Shown here: positions 1 through 7,559 of the stretch, piece by piece
Numbering within the stretch: position 1 is the stretch's first letter
Layout of the letters: every line of letters starts with the position of its first letter
Assembly (NCBI RefSeq): GCF_958304185.1
Contig: NZ_OY284434.1
Coordinates: 124,001 to 188,000 of the forward strand
Length of the DNA: 64,000 nt
Direction: 5' to 3'
DNA from: an uncultured Erythrobacter sp.
GTDB taxonomy: Bacteria; Pseudomonadota; Alphaproteobacteria; Sphingomonadales; Sphingomonadaceae
Translations under genes and position numbers: made by a program
The notes under the pieces: model-generated
The model's database searches: none
What the model saw: the letters and a program-made list of their open reading frames with translations, nothing else
Told to the model about the DNA's origin: nothing

Positions 1-2
1 AT

Positions 3-344
3 CGCTATGCGATGGAAACCAAGCGGATCTTCGACGTCGCCGACAAACGCCTTGGCGAGAGCCGCTTTCTCGCGGGCGACGAATACACCCTCGCCGACAT
101 CGCCAACTATCCGTGGCTCGCGCCGTTTGTGGCCGGGCAGATCTATAACGACGCCAAAACCTTCCTTAGCATCGACGAATACAAGAACGTCGCGCGCTGG
201 GTCGCTGAGATCGGTGCCCGTCCCGGCGTGCAGCGCGGGCGGATCGTCAACAAGGTGTGGGGCGATGAAGACACGCAAATGCGGGAACGCCACTCGCCCG
301 CCGACTTCGCCGGCAAGCGGTTGGTGACCAGCGCGCCGCAATAG
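3..344 (+). CDS. yghU: YghU-type glutathione S-transferase, C-terminal part (5' end outside window)
   Basis: The open frame runs in from the left edge (first in-frame codon at position 3) and gives about 113 residues ending in ...TSAPQ. It matches the all-helical C-terminal domain of the GST superfamily. The segments FLAGDEYTLADIANYPW and IGARPGVQRGRIVNK, followed by ERHSPADF, resemble E. coli YghU, a glutathione-dependent disulfide-bond reductase and organic hydroperoxide reductase. The thioredoxin-fold N-terminal domain that would bind glutathione lies upstream of the window, so activity cannot be judged here. An internal ATG at 12 could be mistaken for the start, but the frame stays open upstream and the alignment demands more protein. 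A strong hairpin directly after the stop suggests that transcription ends there. Confidence 0.85.
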   Translation, partial: RYAMETKRIFDVADKRLGESRFLAGDEYTLADIANYPWLAPFVAGQIYNDAKTFLSIDEYKNVARWVAEIGARPGVQRGRIVNKVWGDEDTQMRERHSPADFAGKRLVTSAPQ

Positions 345-354
345 GACGCAGGCT

Positions 355-388
355 GGGGCGGAGGCGCAAAATTCTGCGCCTCCGCCCC
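355..388 (+). terminator. Strong terminator-like hairpin after yghU
   Basis: A perfect 14-bp inverted repeat (GGGGCGGAGGCGCA at 355-368 and its complement at 375-388) encloses the 6-nt loop AAATTC, only 10 bp after the GST stop codon. The tail is CTTCCC rather than a T-run, so it is not a textbook intrinsic terminator, but GC-rich hairpins like this are common gene ends in high-GC alphaproteobacteria. It separates yghU from the tRNA gene. Confidence 0.6.
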
Positions 389-430
389 CTTCCCATATGC
401 ATTTCAGCCGCTATAGAGCGCGGCTCTTGC

Positions 431-505
431 TGGGGCGTAGCCAAGCGGTAAGGCACCGGTTTTTGGTACCGGCATGCGAAGGTTCGAATCCTTCCGCCCC
501 AGCCA
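431..505 (+). tRNA. tRNA-Gln (anticodon TTG)
   Basis: A cloverleaf can be folded by eye. The acceptor stem is TGGGGCG (431-437) with CGCCCCA (495-501), followed by discriminator G502 and an encoded CCA at 503-505. The anticodon stem CCGGT/ACCGG encloses the loop TTTTGGT, giving anticodon TTG at 463-465, which reads the Gln codon CAA. The T-loop GGTTCGAATCC (481-491) is canonical. No integrase gene or duplicated tRNA 3' end lies nearby, so there is no sign that it serves as an attachment site. Confidence 0.95.
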
Positions 506-680
506 ACAGAAGTTGCAGGTTGTCGCACCATGTCGCCTGCCCTGACCTCAACCTTCGAAAATCAAAGCGAATGGTGCGGTCGGGAACGCCCATCCGCGCA
601 CTTGCCGCTGATCGAGCCTTGGGGTGCGTCAGTCTGACAACCCCTCGCGCACCGCGCTGCCCTGTGCCACATCCGCCACA

Positions 681-2000
681 ATGCCGCAGCCCCGTGCCTT
701 CCATCTGATTCTCGCCAACAACCTCATCCAGAGCCTCGTCAATTTCACAGTGTGGTTCGCCCTGGTGTTCTGGGCGTTTCTTGAGACCCGGTCGGTGTTT
801 GTCACCGGGATGATCGGCGGCATCTATCTGGTGCTGGGCGCGGTGCTGGCTCCGTGGTTCGGCAGCCTGGTCGATCACCATGCCAAGCGGACGGTGATGC
901 TCGGATCGAGCATCGCGTCCTTCGTGCTCTATGCCGTTGCCCTCGCCGTGGTGCTGATCGCGCCGCCCGCCGCGCTGTCGCAGGCGGATAGCGCACCCTT
1001 GTGGGTCTTCACAGGCATCGCGATGCTCGGCGTGATTGCGGGCAACCTCAGGATGATCGCGCTGCCGACGCTGGTGACGGCGCTGATCCCGCCGGAGGGA
1101 CGCGACAAGGCCAATGGGCTGGTCGGCATGGTATCGGGCCTCGGCTTCCTGATCACCTCGGCGATCAGCGGCTTTCTGGTGGCGTGGGACGGGATGCGGG
1201 GAACGCTGGCACTGGCGCTGGTGGCGACGGTGCTTGCCTTCGGTCATATGCTGACGATCCGGCTGGCAGAACCCCGCGCCGATCCGGGCGAGGATGACGC
1301 GCCGCGCCGCGTTGACCTGTCCGGCACGCTCGCGGCGATCCGCGCGGTGCCGGGGCTTGGCGCGCTGATCCTATTCGCGTGCTTCAACAACCTCTTGGGC
1401 GGCGTGTTCATGGCGCTGATGGACGCCTATGGCCTGTCGCTGATGAGCGTCGAGGCGTGGGGCATGTTGTGGGCAGGGGCTTCGTCGGCGTTTATCGTCA
1501 GCGGCATCTTCATCGCTCGGCGCGGGCTTGGCCCCAATCCGCTGCGCACGCTGATGCTGGTGAACCTTGCCGTGTGGCTGGTCGCGGCGCTGTTCTCGGT
1601 GCAGTCCTCGATCCTGCTGCTCGGGATCGGCTGCGTGCTGTGGCTGGCGCTCAGCCCGTTCGCCGAGGCTGCCGAGCAGACCGCGCTGCAACAGGTCGTC
1701 CCGTTTGAGCGGCAGGGCCGGGTGTTCGGCTTTGCCCAAGCGGTCGAGAATTCCGCCGCGCCGCTGATGGCGGTGCTGATCGGGCCGGTCACGCAATACC
1801 TCGCGATCCCCTTTATGACCGACGGCGCGGGCGCTGCGGCGGTGGGGCACTGGTACGGCACCGGGCCGGAGCGCGGGATGGCGCTGGTGTTCACGCTGAC
1901 CGGCATCGCCGGCATGGCGCTGACATTGGCGGCGATGGCCTCAGGATCGTATCGCGCACTGTCAGCAGCGGTGCGGGAGGCCTCGGAGCGCCCCGCCTAG
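681..2000 (+). CDS. MFS transporter
   Basis: A protein of 439 residues, strongly hydrophobic with about 12 predicted membrane segments, as expected for a major facilitator inner-membrane transporter. The loop after the second helix (GSLVDHHAKRTVML) has the charged character of the MFS motif A, and a long hydrophilic stretch around residues 200-215 separates the two six-helix halves. I chose the ATG at 681 because the upstream in-frame GTG at 624 adds a polar, low-complexity leader and the helix pattern starts right after MPQPRAFHLILANN. The substrate is not evident. The gene ends convergently with csaA, and the two stop codons share three bases (TAG on one strand, CTA on the other). Confidence 0.8.
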   Translation: MPQPRAFHLILANNLIQSLVNFTVWFALVFWAFLETRSVFVTGMIGGIYLVLGAVLAPWFGSLVDHHAKRTVMLGSSIASFVLYAVALAVVLIAPPAALSQADSAPLWVFTGIAMLGVIAGNLRMIALPTLVTALIPPEGRDKANGLVGMVSGLGFLITSAISGFLVAWDGMRGTLALALVATVLAFGHMLTIRLAEPRADPGEDDAPRRVDLSGTLAAIRAVPGLGALILFACFNNLLGGVFMALMDAYGLSLMSVEAWGMLWAGASSAFIVSGIFIARRGLGPNPLRTLMLVNLAVWLVAALFSVQSSILLLGIGCVLWLALSPFAEAAEQTALQQVVPFERQGRVFGFAQAVENSAAPLMAVLIGPVTQYLAIPFMTDGAGAAAVGHWYGTGPERGMALVFTLTGIAGMALTLAAMASGSYRALSAAVREASERPA

Positions 2001-2368
2001 AACAACCGCGCGCCCAGCGGCACCTCGGTATCCGGCGCAAACAGCACCACGTTGCCCGCCGTGTCAGGGAAGCCCAAAGTCAGCACTTCGGACATGAACT
2101 TGCCGATCTGGCGCGGCGGGAAATTGACCACCGCGGCGACCATCCGCCCGTCCAGCGTCTCAGGCGTATAGAGCCCGCACACCTGCAAAGAGGAGCGCTT
2201 GATCCCTACGCCGGAGCCAAAGTCGATCGTCAGCTTGTAAGCCGGTTTGCGCGCTTCGGGAAAGGGATCAACCCTGATGATCCGGCCGACGCGGATATCG
2301 ACCTTGAGGAAGTCGTCGAAGGCGATGGGCGCCTCAACTGGGGCGGCAGGATCGTGGACCATGTGCAT
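1997..2368 (-). CDS. csaA: CsaA-like tRNA-binding domain protein
   Basis: A protein of 123 residues that is essentially one EMAP/tRNA-binding OB-fold. The segments DFLKVDIRVGRII, FPEARKPAYKLTIDFG, GIKRSSLQ and VVNFPPRQIGKFMSEVL match the CsaA family, small dimeric proteins described as secretion-related chaperones and relatives of the C-terminal tRNA-binding domain of methionyl-tRNA synthetase. The cellular role in alphaproteobacteria is uncertain. The start at 2368 is ATG; a second ATG two codons later is equally possible. It is transcribed alone and overlaps the MFS stop codon by three bases. Confidence 0.85.
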   Translation of the reverse strand: MHMVHDPAAPVEAPIAFDDFLKVDIRVGRIIRVDPFPEARKPAYKLTIDFGSGVGIKRSSLQVCGLYTPETLDGRMVAAVVNFPPRQIGKFMSEVLTLGFPDTAGNVVLFAPDTEVPLGARLF

Positions 2369-2493
2369 GGCCCGAAAGCTAGCGCAGGGTCGCGCGATCT
2401 GTCCAATGCCGCGGGCGGATAGGTTGCATTTGACAATCCATCACCGCTCTCGCAGGTTGCGACTGAGAGAGGCTCTCGAAGGGGATCGAAGTC

Positions 2494-2943
2494 ATGCAAG
2501 CGCAAATACTCGCGCCCGCCGCCGTGTTGGTGGTGTGGTCGCTCATCATGCTGTTCTGGATGGCGGGCGTCCGCCTGCCGGCGCTGAAGAAGGCCGGGAT
2601 CGATCTGGGCGCGCGGCCCGGCGGCCGGGGGCAGGATCTCGAAGGCGCGGTCGAGCCGCGGATCAATTGGCCCGCGCATAATTATTCGCACCTGATGGAG
2701 CAGCCGACCGTATTCTATCCCACGGTCGTGATCCTCGCGATCATGGGAGCGGGCGCAATCGATGTGACGCTGGCGTGGGTCTATGTTGCGCTGCGGATCG
2801 TCCACTCGGTCTGGCAGGAGACGGTGAACAAGGTGCCAGTGCGGTTTCTGCTGTTCCTCGTCTCAAGCCTCGCCTTGCTGACCCTGGCGATCCGCGCCGC
2901 ACTGGCGACGCTGTTCGCCGATCCTTCCGCCCTGCCCGTTTAA
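2494..2943 (+). CDS. MAPEG family membrane protein (first copy)
   Basis: A protein of 149 residues with four hydrophobic helices, typical of the small bacterial MAPEG proteins (membrane-associated proteins in eicosanoid and glutathione metabolism). The central HNYSHLMEQPTVFYPTV and YVALRIVHSV segments are the conserved MAPEG features: the E-x-P-x-x-F turn and the ALRI/H helix. Bacterial members are often predicted glutathione transferases or peroxidases, but most have no demonstrated substrate. ATG at 2494 follows a GAAGGGG ribosome-binding site. The next gene is a close paralogue 11 bp downstream, so the pair is probably co-transcribed and may form homo- or hetero-trimers. Confidence 0.85.
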   Translation: MQAQILAPAAVLVVWSLIMLFWMAGVRLPALKKAGIDLGARPGGRGQDLEGAVEPRINWPAHNYSHLMEQPTVFYPTVVILAIMGAGAIDVTLAWVYVALRIVHSVWQETVNKVPVRFLLFLVSSLALLTLAIRAALATLFADPSALPV

Positions 2944-2954
2944 GGAGAGACACA

Positions 2955-3401
2955 ATGATTGGAATGGACATTCTCCAGCCCGTGGTGGTGCTGCTGGCTT
3001 GGACGATGGTGATGTGGGTGTGGATGTATGTCACCCGCATTCCCGCGATGCTGAAAGCGGGGATCGATGCTAAGGGCATGGTCGGCTCGACTGGTGCCAG
3101 CCTGCGTGCACAGCTACCCGATAGCGTCAGCTGGAAAGCCGACAATTACAACCACTTGCACGAAGCACCTACACTGTTTTATGCAGTCGCAATCGTGCTG
3201 GCGATCATCGGGCAAGGCGACGGCCCCAACACCAAGGTCGCCTGGGCTTATGTCGGGCTGCGGATCGCGCACTCAATCGTGCAGGTGACCGTCAACCGCG
3301 TCGCCGTGCGGTTCGCGCTGTTCGCGCTGTCAAGCATTGCGCTGATGGTGTTGATCTTCCACGCGATTATTCCCGTGTTCGATCTGCACCTGCACGGCTG
3401 A
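2955..3401 (+). CDS. MAPEG family membrane protein (second copy)
   Basis: A protein of 148 residues with the same four-helix layout as the preceding gene. DNYNHLHEAPTLFYAV and YVGLRIAHSIVQ align with the corresponding blocks of its neighbour, so the two are tandem paralogues. The ATG at 2955 is chosen because AAGGAGAGA sits just upstream, beginning at the previous stop codon; a longer in-frame reading that overlaps the first gene lacks such support. The function is likely membrane-bound and glutathione-linked by family, but the substrate is unknown. Confidence 0.85.
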   Translation: MIGMDILQPVVVLLAWTMVMWVWMYVTRIPAMLKAGIDAKGMVGSTGASLRAQLPDSVSWKADNYNHLHEAPTLFYAVAIVLAIIGQGDGPNTKVAWAYVGLRIAHSIVQVTVNRVAVRFALFALSSIALMVLIFHAIIPVFDLHLHG

Positions 3402-3422
3402 ACGGCACAGCGGGGCGGCGGG

Positions 3423-4394
3423 TTACTCCGCCGCCACCGCCTCCTGCACCGCATGGGCGCGCGCGGCGAGGAAGCGCTCGCCATCCAATGCGGCCATGCA
3501 GCCCATGCCCGCCGCCGTCACCGCCTGACGATATACGTGATCGGTCACGTCTCCGGCTGCAAAGACGCCGGGGATGACGGTCTTGGGCGTGCCGGGTTCG
3601 GTCAGCAGATAGCCGCTCTCATCCATCGGCAGCTTGCCCACAAACAGCGAGGTCGCCGGCGCATGGCCGATGGCGACGAAGGCCCCGTCGACCTCCAGCG
3701 TCGAGGCTTCACCCGTCACCGTGTCGGTCAGCGCGAGGTGGTGGAGCATCCCGTTTGAGCCCGCCTCAAAGCTGTCGACACCCTTGTTCCACAGCACAGT
3801 GATCTTGGGATTTGCGAACAGCCGCTCCTGAAGGATCTTCTCGGCGCGCAAGCTGTCGCGGCGGTGAATCAAGGTGACGTTGTCCGAATGGTTGGTGAGG
3901 TACAGCGCCTCTTCCACGGCGGTATTCCCGCCGCCGATCACCGCGACCCGCTTGCCGCGATAGAAAAACCCGTCGCACGTCGCGCAGGCTGAAACGCCCT
4001 TGCCGCCCAGCTCCATCTCGCCCGGAGCGCCCAGCCACTTGGCCTGCGCGCCAGTGCAGATGACCAGGCAATCGGCGATGTATTCGTCACCGCTGTCACC
4101 GATGGCGCGGAAGGGCGAGCCGTGGTCGAGATCGACCGAGACGATCGTGTCCCAGATCATCCGCGTGCCGACGTGTTCAGCCTGCGCGCGCATTTCTTCC
4201 ATCAGCCACGGGCCCTGCACAACGTCGCGAAAGCCGGGGTAATTCTCGACATCGGTGGTGATGGTCAGCTGCCCGCCGGGCTGGAGGCCCTGCACGACAA
4301 TCGGTTCCAGCATCGCGCGCGCGGCGTAGATCGCGGCGGAGTAGCCTGCCGGGCCGGAGCCGATGATGAGCATCTTGGTGGTGTGGGTCGCCAT
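3423..4394 (-). CDS. trxB: Thioredoxin-disulfide reductase
   Basis: A protein of 323 residues, the usual length for the low-molecular-weight NADPH-dependent flavoenzyme that reduces thioredoxin in the cytoplasm. The FAD-binding motif GSGPAG is at residues 12-17, the redox-active CATC at 137-140, the NADPH-binding GGGNTA at 154-159, and the C-terminal FAD-contacting segment VFAAGDVTD is present. All catalytic elements are intact. ATG at 4394. It appears to be monocistronic; the downstream MAPEG gene converges on it. The sequence spanning its stop codon (3414-3435) forms an 8-bp GC hairpin that could end transcription from either side, although part of it is simply the coding of the last residues. 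Confidence 0.95.
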   Translation of the reverse strand: MATHTTKMLIIGSGPAGYSAAIYAARAMLEPIVVQGLQPGGQLTITTDVENYPGFRDVVQGPWLMEEMRAQAEHVGTRMIWDTIVSVDLDHGSPFRAIGDSGDEYIADCLVICTGAQAKWLGAPGEMELGGKGVSACATCDGFFYRGKRVAVIGGGNTAVEEALYLTNHSDNVTLIHRRDSLRAEKILQERLFANPKITVLWNKGVDSFEAGSNGMLHHLALTDTVTGEASTLEVDGAFVAIGHAPATSLFVGKLPMDESGYLLTEPGTPKTVIPGVFAAGDVTDHVYRQAVTAAGMGCMAALDGERFLAARAHAVQEAVAAE

Positions 4395-4450
4395 GAAGGG
4401 TGCCTCTGGTGGATTTCAGGGGAGCGATATGGGGATTTCGGACGCGATTG

Positions 4451-5266
4451 TCACGCCACCAGCTTGGCGCGAAGACGCTGTTTTCTTGCCTCGTCCACAC
4501 CTAATATTGTCGCCAGATAGGCATCAAGTGATCCGTGATCGCGTGTCACTTCTGCGACGTAAGTATCTATATATTCTGGTAAAACACCCATCAGATTGTG
4601 CAACGCCTCAGGCTCGATCGCGCCGTAATGCGCTTCCATCCGGGGGAGCGATTGGCGTTCGAGGATGTCGCGGGTCGGCGCATCATTGGTAAGCAGAAAT
4701 TCGGTCACGATATCATCGTGATGCACGCCGAGGACATGGAGGAGCAGGCTGGCCGCGATGCCGGTGCGGTCTTTCCCGGCGAAGCAATGGACGAGGCTGC
4801 CGCCGTCATTTTCGTCCAAAGCATTGAAATAGCGAGAAAAAATCGCGATCATCGCCGGGTTGACCGGCATCCGCGTGTAGACCGCCAGCATCCGTTCGCG
4901 CGCTTTTTGCGGGGTCATCATCACCTGCCCGCCGCCGCCTTCATGTGGTGGTGAGTTCGTCGTTTCACCTTCATAAGCAATGACTTGTGCGGCGAAGTTC
5001 GGATGGCGTCTGCACGGAAAACCCTCGCGCTCGCTCACGCCCCGCAGGTCGATCACGGTGCGGATGTCGAGCGCGTGGAGCAGCGCCAGGTCATCGTCGC
5101 TCGCTTCCATGTGCTGACCCGAGCGGAACAGCACACCGCTGCGGACCCGCCCACCGCCGGGTATGGCATAGCCACCATAATCTCTAAGATTATGAATGCC
5201 TTGCGTCACAAAGAAAGGGCCGATGCGGACGCTGTTGGGCGCCGCTTGCAGAGAATCGCTGGTCAT
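4451..5266 (-). CDS. Tyrosine-protein phosphatase (DSP/PTP-like)
   Basis: A protein of 271 residues from the ATG at 5266. The active-site loop HCFAGKDRTG at residues 160-169 fits the Cys-x5-Arg signature of the phosphatase family that includes bacterial tyrosine and phosphoinositide phosphatases (Pfam Y_phosphatase3 type). The N-terminal HNLRDYGGY and the RSGVLFRSGQ, TVIDLRG blocks are also typical of that family. It is a cytosolic enzyme; its substrate (phosphotyrosine proteins, phosphoinositides or polyphosphate esters) cannot be read from sequence. An in-frame extension to 5335 exists but is Cys/Pro-rich and unlike the family, so I prefer the internal start. The 240 bp upstream hold no gene but contain a short direct repeat. 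Confidence 0.8.
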   Translation of the reverse strand: MTSDSLQAAPNSVRIGPFFVTQGIHNLRDYGGYAIPGGGRVRSGVLFRSGQHMEASDDDLALLHALDIRTVIDLRGVSEREGFPCRRHPNFAAQVIAYEGETTNSPPHEGGGGQVMMTPQKARERMLAVYTRMPVNPAMIAIFSRYFNALDENDGGSLVHCFAGKDRTGIAASLLLHVLGVHHDDIVTEFLLTNDAPTRDILERQSLPRMEAHYGAIEPEALHNLMGVLPEYIDTYVAEVTRDHGSLDAYLATILGVDEARKQRLRAKLVA

Positions 5267-5316
5267 TACGGGCGACAGTGGCAGTGCGACACAACCGGGG
5301 CAATACCGCGACATAA

Positions 5317-5363
5317 CCCGCCGATAGCGGGGCAACCCTCTGGGGCGCAGCCCGCCGATAGCG
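5317..5363. repeat. 13-bp direct repeat upstream of the phosphatase gene
   Basis: CCCGCCGATAGCG occurs at 5317-5329 and again at 5351-5363, a period of 34 bp, about 50 and 85 bp upstream of the phosphatase start. Two exact copies could be a pair of regulator binding sites or chance in GC-rich DNA. The rest of the 5267-5507 gap shows nothing I recognise. Confidence 0.35.
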
Positions 5364-5507
5364 CATCATGGGGAACATCGCGAGGCGGCCAGCCAAGCCC
5401 TGCCGAACCGGCTCGCAGTGAAACCGGCCATTCCCAACAACCCAACGATACAGCCGCCAAGTCCGGGGGCCTGTCGCTCGTTCAACTGATCAAGGTCACC
5501 GCGTTCC

Positions 5508-7166
5508 TTAAGCCGCAGCCGCCTGCCTCTGCCCCGCCAGCAAGCCGCGCCCAATCACTTGCGCTTGAATCTCAGCTGCGCCTTCGAAGATATTGAGAAT
5601 TCTCGCGTCGCACAGCACCCGGCTGATCGGATATTCCAACGCATAGCCATTGCCGCCGTGGATTTGCACCGCATTATCCGCCGCGCTCCACGCCGTCCGC
5701 GCGCCGAGCAGTTTCGCCATCCCAGCCTCGATATCGCAGCGCGCGCCGGAATCCTTGGCGCGGGCGGCGGCATAGGTCAGTTCGCGCGCCATGACGATTT
5801 CCACCGCCATCAGCGCCAGCTTGTCGGCGACGCGCGGGAACTGGGTGAGCGCTTGGCCGAACTGCTTCCTCCCCAGCGCATAATCCAGCGCCAGATCAAA
5901 CGCGTTCCACGCGACGCCCACCGCCCGCGCGGCGGTCTGGATGCGGGCGCCTTCGAAGGTGCGCATCAGCTGCTTGAAGCCCTGCCCTTCCGCCCCGCCG
6001 AGCAAGCCGTCTGCCGCCACCGCAAAGCCATCCAGCCCCAGCGCATATTCCTTCATGCCCCGGTAGCCGAGCACTTCGATCTCGCTCCCCTCGATCCCCG
6101 CATCGGGGAACGGCGCGGGGTCAGTGCCGCGCGTTTTCTCGGCCAGCAGCATCGACAGCCCGGCATAGCCCGGCACGGCCGGATCGGTGCGCACCAGCAT
6201 CGTCATCAGGTCGGCGCGGGCGGCGTGGGTGATCCACGTTTTCGCGCCGGTCACCTGCCAACTGCCATCGCTCTGCCGCTCGCCGCGCGTGCGCACCGCA
6301 GCAAGGTCGCTCCCGGTATCAGGCTCGGTGAACACGGCGGTGGGCAGGCAGGAGCCATCGGCAATGCGAGGGAGATATTTCGCCTTCTGCGCGGGCGTCC
6401 CGTTCTCGGCGATCAGCTCGCCCGCGATTTCCGATCGCGTGCCGAGGCTCCCGGCGCAAATCCATCCGCGCGACAATTCTTCCGAGACCACCGCCATTGC
6501 CAGCTTGCCCAGCCCCAGCCCGCCGTGCGCCTCAGGGATGCACACCCCGAACACGCCGAGCGCCGCCATCTCGGCAATCACGCCATCGGGGATCAGCGCG
6601 TCGGCCAAGTGCCATTGGTGCGCGTGGGGCGTAATCGCGTCGGCGGTGAAGGCGCGCAACTGGTCCCGCACCTGATCGAGCGCGTCGTCACCCAAGGCTT
6701 CATCAGGCCGAACCCCGTCAGCCAGCAGCGCGGCCAAGGCAGCGCGGGTTTCGGCGCAGTTGCCCTCAGCCAGCAGCCGCGCGGCGGCCGGATGTGCGGC
6801 GAAGGCGCGGGCTTCGGCCTCGGTGCCGAAAGCAGACGGGCGAACCACCTCATTCGCGCTCATCGGCAAGCCTGACGCGATCTGGGCGAGGTATTCGCCA
6901 AATCCGATCCGCACCACGAGTTCCTCGGCCGCACCGAACCGCCCGGCAGCCTCGGCCCGCACCGCCCAGTCCAGCGTGGCCTCCAGCGCCGCGATGCTCG
7001 CCGCGATCCATGCAAAGCCGTGGACTCGGTGCTGCTCGGGCGCCAGCAGCGCTGGATCGACCGTCCCGCCGGGCGCAACCACGCCTGCCACCGCCTGCCG
7101 CACAGATTCCGAATATTCGCGCGCCGCTATCAGGGAAGCGCGCGCCACTGCCATCCATTCGCTCAT
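5508..7166 (-). CDS. mcd: Acyl-CoA dehydrogenase family flavoenzyme, probable (2S)-methylsuccinyl-CoA dehydrogenase
   Basis: A protein of 552 residues from the ATG at 7166, longer than the usual ~380-residue acyl-CoA dehydrogenases because of a ~150-residue N-terminal helical extension. The extension contains [12 protein letters not shown] and [20 protein letters not shown], which I associate with methylsuccinyl-CoA dehydrogenase of the ethylmalonyl-CoA pathway. The C-terminal part has the FAD-contact block [12 protein letters not shown] and the catalytic-Glu region [13 protein letters not shown]. If correct, it oxidises (2S)-methylsuccinyl-CoA to mesaconyl-CoA during acetyl-CoA assimilation. 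No crotonyl-CoA carboxylase or mesaconyl-CoA hydratase gene lies in the window, so the pathway is not confirmed. The alternative is a generic fatty acyl-CoA dehydrogenase. Confidence 0.65.
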   Translation of the reverse strand: MSEWMAVARASLIAAREYSESVRQAVAGVVAPGGTVDPALLAPEQHRVHGFAWIAASIAALEATLDWAVRAEAAGRFGAAEELVVRIGFGEYLAQIASGLPMSANEVVRPSAFGTEAEARAFAAHPAAARLLAEGNCAETRAALAALLADGVRPDEALGDDALDQVRDQLRAFTADAITPHAHQWHLADALIPDGVIAEMAALGVFGVCIPEAHGGLGLGKLAMAVVSEELSRGWICAGSLGTRSEIAGELIAENGTPAQKAKYLPRIADGSCLPTAVFTEPDTGSDLAAVRTRGERQSDGSWQVTGAKTWITHAARADLMTMLVRTDPAVPGYAGLSMLLAEKTRGTDPAPFPDAGIEGSEIEVLGYRGMKEYALGLDGFAVAADGLLGGAEGQGFKQLMRTFEGARIQTAARAVGVAWNAFDLALDYALGRKQFGQALTQFPRVADKLALMAVEIVMARELTYAAARAKDSGARCDIEAGMAKLLGARTAWSAADNAVQIHGGNGYALEYPISRVLCDARILNIFEGAAEIQAQVIGRGLLAGQRQAAAA

Positions 7167-7559
7167 GCCAGCCGTGCTAGCAGAGCAGGCGCCCGCAAGC
7201 GAACCCGCAAAATCGCGCCAAAATCTCACCTATGTTGCTGATGGGTGACAGTTTGCCGCGCGAATGCCGCCGCCGCCCGCATATACGTAGAATGACCACT
7301 TACCACCGAAATCCCCAACCGTAATACCGGACATGACGACGCCGGGGGCGCTGGCGCGCGTCGCAACGCAATTGGGGCAGGCAGGCAAAGGGCGACAACG
7401 CCCGGCCACCGACCTCGCGCAGGAAGGACCGTACAGAGCACGCTCGACGGGGGATCAACCCTCGCACCGGGACGGCGCATCTGACGACGACGGCACGGTA
7501 CTGCAATGCCACGTAGCATCGCAGGCCTTGTCCCGGTCACACCCACGCGAGGACACATC
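7167..7559. other. Gene-free divergent intergenic region
   Basis: The 393 bp between the methylsuccinyl-CoA-dehydrogenase-like gene and the first TonB receptor must carry the promoters of both. The short AT-richer stretch around 7270-7325 is the likeliest promoter zone. I see no convincing -35/-10 pair, hairpin or repeat, and the open frames crossing it look like GC-driven shadows. Confidence 0.4.

Noticed and set aside
431-505. tRNA-Gln as an integration site for a mobile element
   Set aside because: No integrase, no repeated tRNA 3' end and no foreign-looking DNA follows.
411-1247. Minus-strand frame of 278 codons across the tRNA and the MFS gene
   Set aside because: It runs through a tRNA gene and antisense to a transporter, with a composition of shadow type.
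3414-3435. 8-bp GC hairpin over the trxB stop codon as a terminator
   Set aside because: One arm is explained by the codons of the last Ala/Val/Glu residues, and no T-run follows; noted only within the trxB entry.
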